A stretch of DNA of 25,247 nt. Origin: an uncultured Collinsella sp. (GTDB lineage: Bacteria; Actinomycetota; Coriobacteriia; Coriobacteriales; Coriobacteriaceae). A program made the position numbers and the translations under genes. Each line of letters starts with the position of its first letter. The first letter of the stretch is position 1. The stretch covers positions 1 through 25,247 of the forward strand of contig CABQWP010000027.1 of the NCBI GenBank assembly GCA_902467875.1, in the 5' to 3' direction. Under the pieces are notes generated by a model. It was not told the origin of the DNA, did not search any database, and saw only the letters and a list, made by a program, of their open reading frames with translations. Below, one piece after another: positions 22,618-25,247 of the stretch.

Positions 22618-23901
22618 TTACGCGACCGGCTCGATCTTCTCGAGACCACCCATGTAAGGACGCAGGACCTTGGGGATCGTGATGGTGCCGTCGGCGTTCT
22701 GGTAGTTCTCCAGAATGGCGGCCATGGTGCGGCCGGCCGGCAGGCCGGAACCGTTGAGAGTGTGCAGGTAGCGCGAACCCTTGAAGTTCTCGGGGTCGCG
22801 ATACTTGATGTTGGCGCGGCGAGCCTGGAAGTCACCGCAGTTGGAGCAGGAGCTGATCTCCTTGTAGGCGTTGTAGCTCGGCAGCCAGACCTCGACGTCG
22901 TAGGTCTGACGGGCAGAGAAGCCCAAGTCGCCGGTGCACAGGCTAATCACGCGATACGGAAGGCCCAGCTGCTGCAGCAGGTACTCGGCCTCGGCGGTCA
23001 TGCTCTCGAGCTCCTCGTCGGACTCCTCAGGCTTGGCAAACTTGACCATCTCGACCTTGTCGAACTCGTGCTGACGGATGATGCCGCGGGTGTCGCGACC
23101 GGCGGAACCGGCCTCCTCACGGAAGCAGGGGGTGAAGGCGGTGTAGCGGCGCGGCAGGGTGTCGGCATCGAGGACCTCGCCGGCGTGCAGGTTGGTGAGC
23201 ACGACCTCGGCGGTGGGGATCAGGAAGTTGTCACCCGAGACGTGATAGGCGTCGTCCTCGAACTTGGGCAGCTGACCCGTGCCAAACATGGTCTGACGCT
23301 TGACGACGATGGGCGGCCACCACTCCTTAAAACCACGGCTGGTGTGCGTATCGAGGAAGAAGTTGATGAGGGCACGCTCCAGGCGGGCGCCGGCGCCACC
23401 GAGAACGGTGAAACGGCTGCCGGAGAGCTTGTTGCCGCGCTCGAAGTCGAGGATGTCCAGATCGGTGCCCAGATCCCAGTGCGGCTTAAAGTCGAAGTCG
23501 AACTCGCGCGGGGTGCCCCAACGACGGCGCTCAACGTTCTCGTCCTCGTCTTTGCCGTACGGCGTGGCCTCGCAAGGAATGTTGGGCAGGTGAGCCATGA
23601 AGTCGTACTGCTCCTGCTCGAGAGCAGTACGGCGCTCGGCCAGACCGTCAATCTTCTCGTTGACGGCGCGCACGGCCTCCTTGGCGGCCTCGGCCTCGTC
23701 CTTCTTGCCCTCCTTCATCAGGGCGCCGATCTTCTTGGACTCGGCATTGCGCGTAGCCTGGAGCTCCTCGACCTCGGTGATGACGGCACGACGCTCGTCG
23801 TCGAGCTCAAAGAACTTCTCGCGATCCCAAGACGTCTGGCGGTTAGCCATGGCGACATCGATGGCATCGGGGTTCTCGCGAACAAACTTGATATCAAGCA
23901 T
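22618..23901 (-). CDS. serS: Serine--tRNA ligase
   Basis: This cytoplasmic class II synthetase charges tRNA-Ser (and tRNA-Sec where present) with serine. It has the N-terminal helical hairpin that grips the long variable arm (about residues 28-108). The catalytic core follows with motif 2 (TPCFREEAGSAGRDTRGIIR, 257-276) and motif 3 (HTLNGSGLPAGRTMAAILENY, 380-400), plus SCSNCGDFQARR. The 427-residue length is normal. The start at 23901 is set by GGAGG five bases before the ATG; an in-frame upstream GTG-type extension is rejected. It shares a short divergent promoter region, rich in palindromes, with the small gene at 24013. A tRNA-Ser lies elsewhere in the window but is not linked. Confidence 0.98.
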   Translation of the reverse strand: MLDIKFVRENPDAIDVAMANRQTSWDREKFFELDDERRAVITEVEELQATRNAESKKIGALMKEGKKDEAEAAKEAVRAVNEKIDGLAERRTALEQEQYDFMAHLPNIPCEATPYGKDEDENVERRRWGTPREFDFDFKPHWDLGTDLDILDFERGNKLSGSRFTVLGGAGARLERALINFFLDTHTSRGFKEWWPPIVVKRQTMFGTGQLPKFEDDAYHVSGDNFLIPTAEVVLTNLHAGEVLDADTLPRRYTAFTPCFREEAGSAGRDTRGIIRQHEFDKVEMVKFAKPEESDEELESMTAEAEYLLQQLGLPYRVISLCTGDLGFSARQTYDVEVWLPSYNAYKEISSCSNCGDFQARRANIKYRDPENFKGSRYLHTLNGSGLPAGRTMAAILENYQNADGTITIPKVLRPYMGGLEKIEPVA

Positions 23902-23930
23902 TAGATCCTCCGGCGATATACATTCCATTT

Positions 23931-23969
23931 AGGTTGCAACCTTGTACATGTATGGGCAAGTATATACTT
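23931..23969. promoter_or_regulatory. Palindrome-rich divergent promoter of serS and the small membrane gene
   Basis: Two perfect 12-bp palindromes, AGGTTGCAACCT (23931-23942) and AAGTATATACTT (23958-23969), lie in the 111-base divergent region, with TGTACA (23943-23948) between. The second palindrome presents TATACT as a -10 on both strands. Candidate -35 boxes are TTGTAC (23942-23947, plus, short 15-base spacer) and TTGGGT (minus, 18-base spacer). Confidence 0.5.
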
Positions 23970-24012
23970 ATGAGCGTTTACGACCCAACTCAACTACGCA
24001 AGAAGGCACCCA

Positions 24013-24186
24013 ATGGACGCAGTTTTTTCCTTTTTGTTTGGCACCCGCACCGGTTTTGCCATCCTTTTCGCCGGCGGCATCCTGTTATTTGCGATTCTTG
24101 CCTTTGTAATGGAGAAGCGTACCCATAAGATGTACGTCGACCGCGGACCCAAGTCCGAGGATGAGGAAGACAGCTTCTGGGACTAA
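24013..24186 (+). CDS. Small single-span membrane protein (57 aa)
   Basis: This short gene encodes one clear membrane span (about residues 14-33, FAILFAGGILLFAILAF region), then a basic stretch (MEKRTHKMY) and a very acidic tail (PKSEDEEDSFWD). The positive-inside pattern suggests a cytoplasmic C-terminus. The start has AGAAGG seven bases upstream, a candidate promoter at about 23942-23968 and a strong terminator at 24239-24280, so it looks like a complete transcription unit. It is divergent from serS and convergent with proC. I do not recognise a family. The stop codon runs straight into a palindromic repeat element. Confidence 0.72.
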   Translation: MDAVFSFLFGTRTGFAILFAGGILLFAILAFVMEKRTHKMYVDRGPKSEDEEDSFWD

Positions 24187-24221
24187 CCTGCCAAAAAGGG
24201 ACAGGTTTATTTTGGTCGGTT
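24185..24221 (+). repeat. Palindromic GGGAC-core element after the small membrane gene
   Basis: This 37-bp element begins AACCTGCCA, contains AGGGACAGGTTTATTTTGG and ends TCGGTT. It matches the element at 24307-24343 in inverted orientation at 32 of 37 positions. It starts within the TAA stop codon of the small gene. Confidence 0.7.
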
Positions 24222-24238
24222 TTATCTGGGCAAACGCA

Positions 24239-24280
24239 AGCGCCCCGCAACTGGAATTGAGCCAGTTGCGGGGCGCTTTT
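24239..24280 (+). terminator. Strong intrinsic terminator of the small membrane gene
   Basis: A perfect 16-bp stem, AGCGCCCCGCAACTGG pairing with CCAGTTGCGGGGCGCT, around a seven-base loop, followed by TTTT on the plus strand. It sits between the two inverted GGGAC-core elements. Confidence 0.88.
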
Positions 24281-24304
24281 CGCACATACGACAAAACCGC
24301 AGGA

Positions 24305-24345
24305 AAAACCTGCCAAAATAAACCTGTCCCTAAATGGCAGGTTTT
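24305..24345 (-). repeat. Palindromic GGGAC-core element at the proC end, likely terminator
   Basis: On the minus strand AAAACCTGCCA and TGGCAGGTTTT are perfect inverted ends around TTTAGGGACAGGTTTATTT. The element abuts the proC stop codon, and the right arm ends in a T run, so it can serve as the proC terminator. It is the better-preserved twin of 24185-24221. Confidence 0.75.
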
Positions 24346-25114
24346 ACTGGAGAGTTGCGTCGATTGCCTTGACCAGGGCACTGCGCATGCCGGCGTCCTC
24401 GAGCGCAACGACGCCCTTGATGGTGGCACCACCGGGCGAGCATACGGCATCCTTCACCGCCGCAGGATGCTGGCCAGTTGCAAGCTGCAGCTTTGCCGTA
24501 CCCAGCACCATCTGGCTCACAATGCGATAGGCATCGGCACGCGGGATACCGTGCTTGACCGCTGCATCGCCCAGGGCCTCGATTGCCATGGCGACAAATG
24601 CCGGAGCGCAACCACCCACCGTGCCGCCCACAAACAGCAGGCTCGTATCGAGCTCGACGACGGTGCCAAGCTTACCGAGCAGGTCGAGCACAACAGCACG
24701 CTGCTCGTCGCTGAGCGTAGAGGATTTCTCGCAGGCGATGACGCCCTCGCCCACCGAAACCGGCGTGTTGGGCACCGTCGAGATGTGCGCGACACCCGGC
24801 AGGACCTGCTCCCACTTGGCACTGTCCCAGGTCCAGGCAACCGACAGAACGACCTTTTTGGCAAGAGCATCCTTGAGCGGGACGAATACCTTCTCGATCA
24901 TGTACGGTTTGACCGCAGCGACCACGATATCGGATGCGGCGACAACCTCGGCGGCATCGTGGCAGGCGACCATGCCGCGCGCCTCGCAGCGCTCAACCAG
25001 TGCGTCGTAGCGACCCGCGCAGGCGCACATGTCGCTCGCAGCTACACCGGCAGCGATCCAGCCATCGGCCATAGCGCTCGCCATATTGCCAAAACCGACA
25101 AATCCAATCTTCAT
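24344..25114 (-). CDS. proC: Pyrroline-5-carboxylate reductase
   Basis: This cytoplasmic enzyme performs the last step of proline synthesis, reducing pyrroline-5-carboxylate with NAD(P)H. The N-terminal Rossmann motif is GFVGFGNMASAMADGW (4-19), followed by VAAVKPYM (66-73) and PNTPVSVGEG (115-124). The C-terminal dimerisation domain has GGTVGGCAPAFVAMAIEAL (163-181) and the family signature SPGGATIKGVVALE (226-239). At 256 residues it is close to the usual 260-275. The start at 25114 is chosen over an in-frame ATG at 25138 because AAAGGA lies nine bases before it and the Rossmann fold begins there. It is convergent with the small membrane gene. The 109 bases beyond 25138 show no gene or clear promoter. 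Confidence 0.96.
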   Translation of the reverse strand: MKIGFVGFGNMASAMADGWIAAGVAASDMCACAGRYDALVERCEARGMVACHDAAEVVAASDIVVAAVKPYMIEKVFVPLKDALAKKVVLSVAWTWDSAKWEQVLPGVAHISTVPNTPVSVGEGVIACEKSSTLSDEQRAVVLDLLGKLGTVVELDTSLLFVGGTVGGCAPAFVAMAIEALGDAAVKHGIPRADAYRIVSQMVLGTAKLQLATGQHPAAVKDAVCSPGGATIKGVVALEDAGMRSALVKAIDATLQ

Positions 25115-25247
25115 ATCGCATAGTCCTTTCAGACACATTCCTCAAAACGAAAGGTATTGTCCCACGCCATTGTTTCGTATTGCCGACCTATTTGTGATAC
25201 GGCTCCCCTCCGGTGGCCTTTGGGGCCCGGGTGAATTTGTCTCGAGC

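Noticed and set aside
22594..23904. 436-codon open frame opposite serS
   Set aside because: Exact mirror of serS, with repetitive Val/Leu/Gly content and no independent start signals.
23902..24012. T-box riboswitch before serS
   Set aside because: The leader is under about 60 bases and has no T-box sequence, specifier loop or terminator/antiterminator pair.

Overview
The window reads as a stretch of a high-GC, Gram-positive chromosome. It carries capsule-type CpsC/CpsD/CpsB regulators, a VanR/VanS-like two-component pair, two YhgE/Pip membrane proteins, a D,D-carboxypeptidase with a Gram-positive-style signal peptide, strong AGGAGG-type ribosome sites and no outer-membrane functions. My best guess is a Coriobacteriia member close to Collinsella. 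That comes from recall of gene content and style, not from a search. All but two of the 19 protein genes lie on the minus strand; the three tRNA genes do too.

Layout from left to right. (1) 1-5420: a hairpin region, then two translationally coupled YhgE/Pip genes (transcribed 5145 to 139). (2) 5421-8148: the chaperone gene htpG and a GNAT acetyltransferase. (3) 8188-10251: cpsC-cpsD-cpsB, a polysaccharide chain-length, tyrosine-kinase and phosphatase module without neighbouring glycosyltransferases. (4) 10447-13543: pstB-phoB-phoR, a phosphate-control operon that has the transporter ATPase but no pstS, pstC, pstA or phoU beside it. (5) 13647-17145: a VanRS-like pair divergent from a secreted D-Ala-D-Ala carboxypeptidase.

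(6) 17146-19031 is the accessory-looking part. It holds a tRNA-Ser(GCT) gene whose 3' end and terminator are duplicated exactly 191 bp away, a structured non-coding stretch between the copies, and an AAA+ ATPase with a C-terminal winged-helix-like end. Directly upstream of that ATPase lies an array of six TTTARCA repeats. (7) 19032-21473: an 813-residue protein I do not recognise. (8) 21648-21989: two identical tRNA-Arg(ACG) genes, each with its own promoter and terminator. (9) 22067-22516: a small unknown gene with a LexA-type box upstream. (10) 22618-25114: serS, divergent from a 57-codon single-span membrane protein gene, and proC converging on that small gene.

The most interesting unexplained structures are the repeat array in front of the AAA+/winged-helix gene, the tRNA-Ser duplication beside it, the LexA-like site before the 125-residue protein, and a small family of palindromic GGGAC-core elements that begin at or very near stop codons. 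No CRISPR array, rRNA gene, transposase or integrase was seen.
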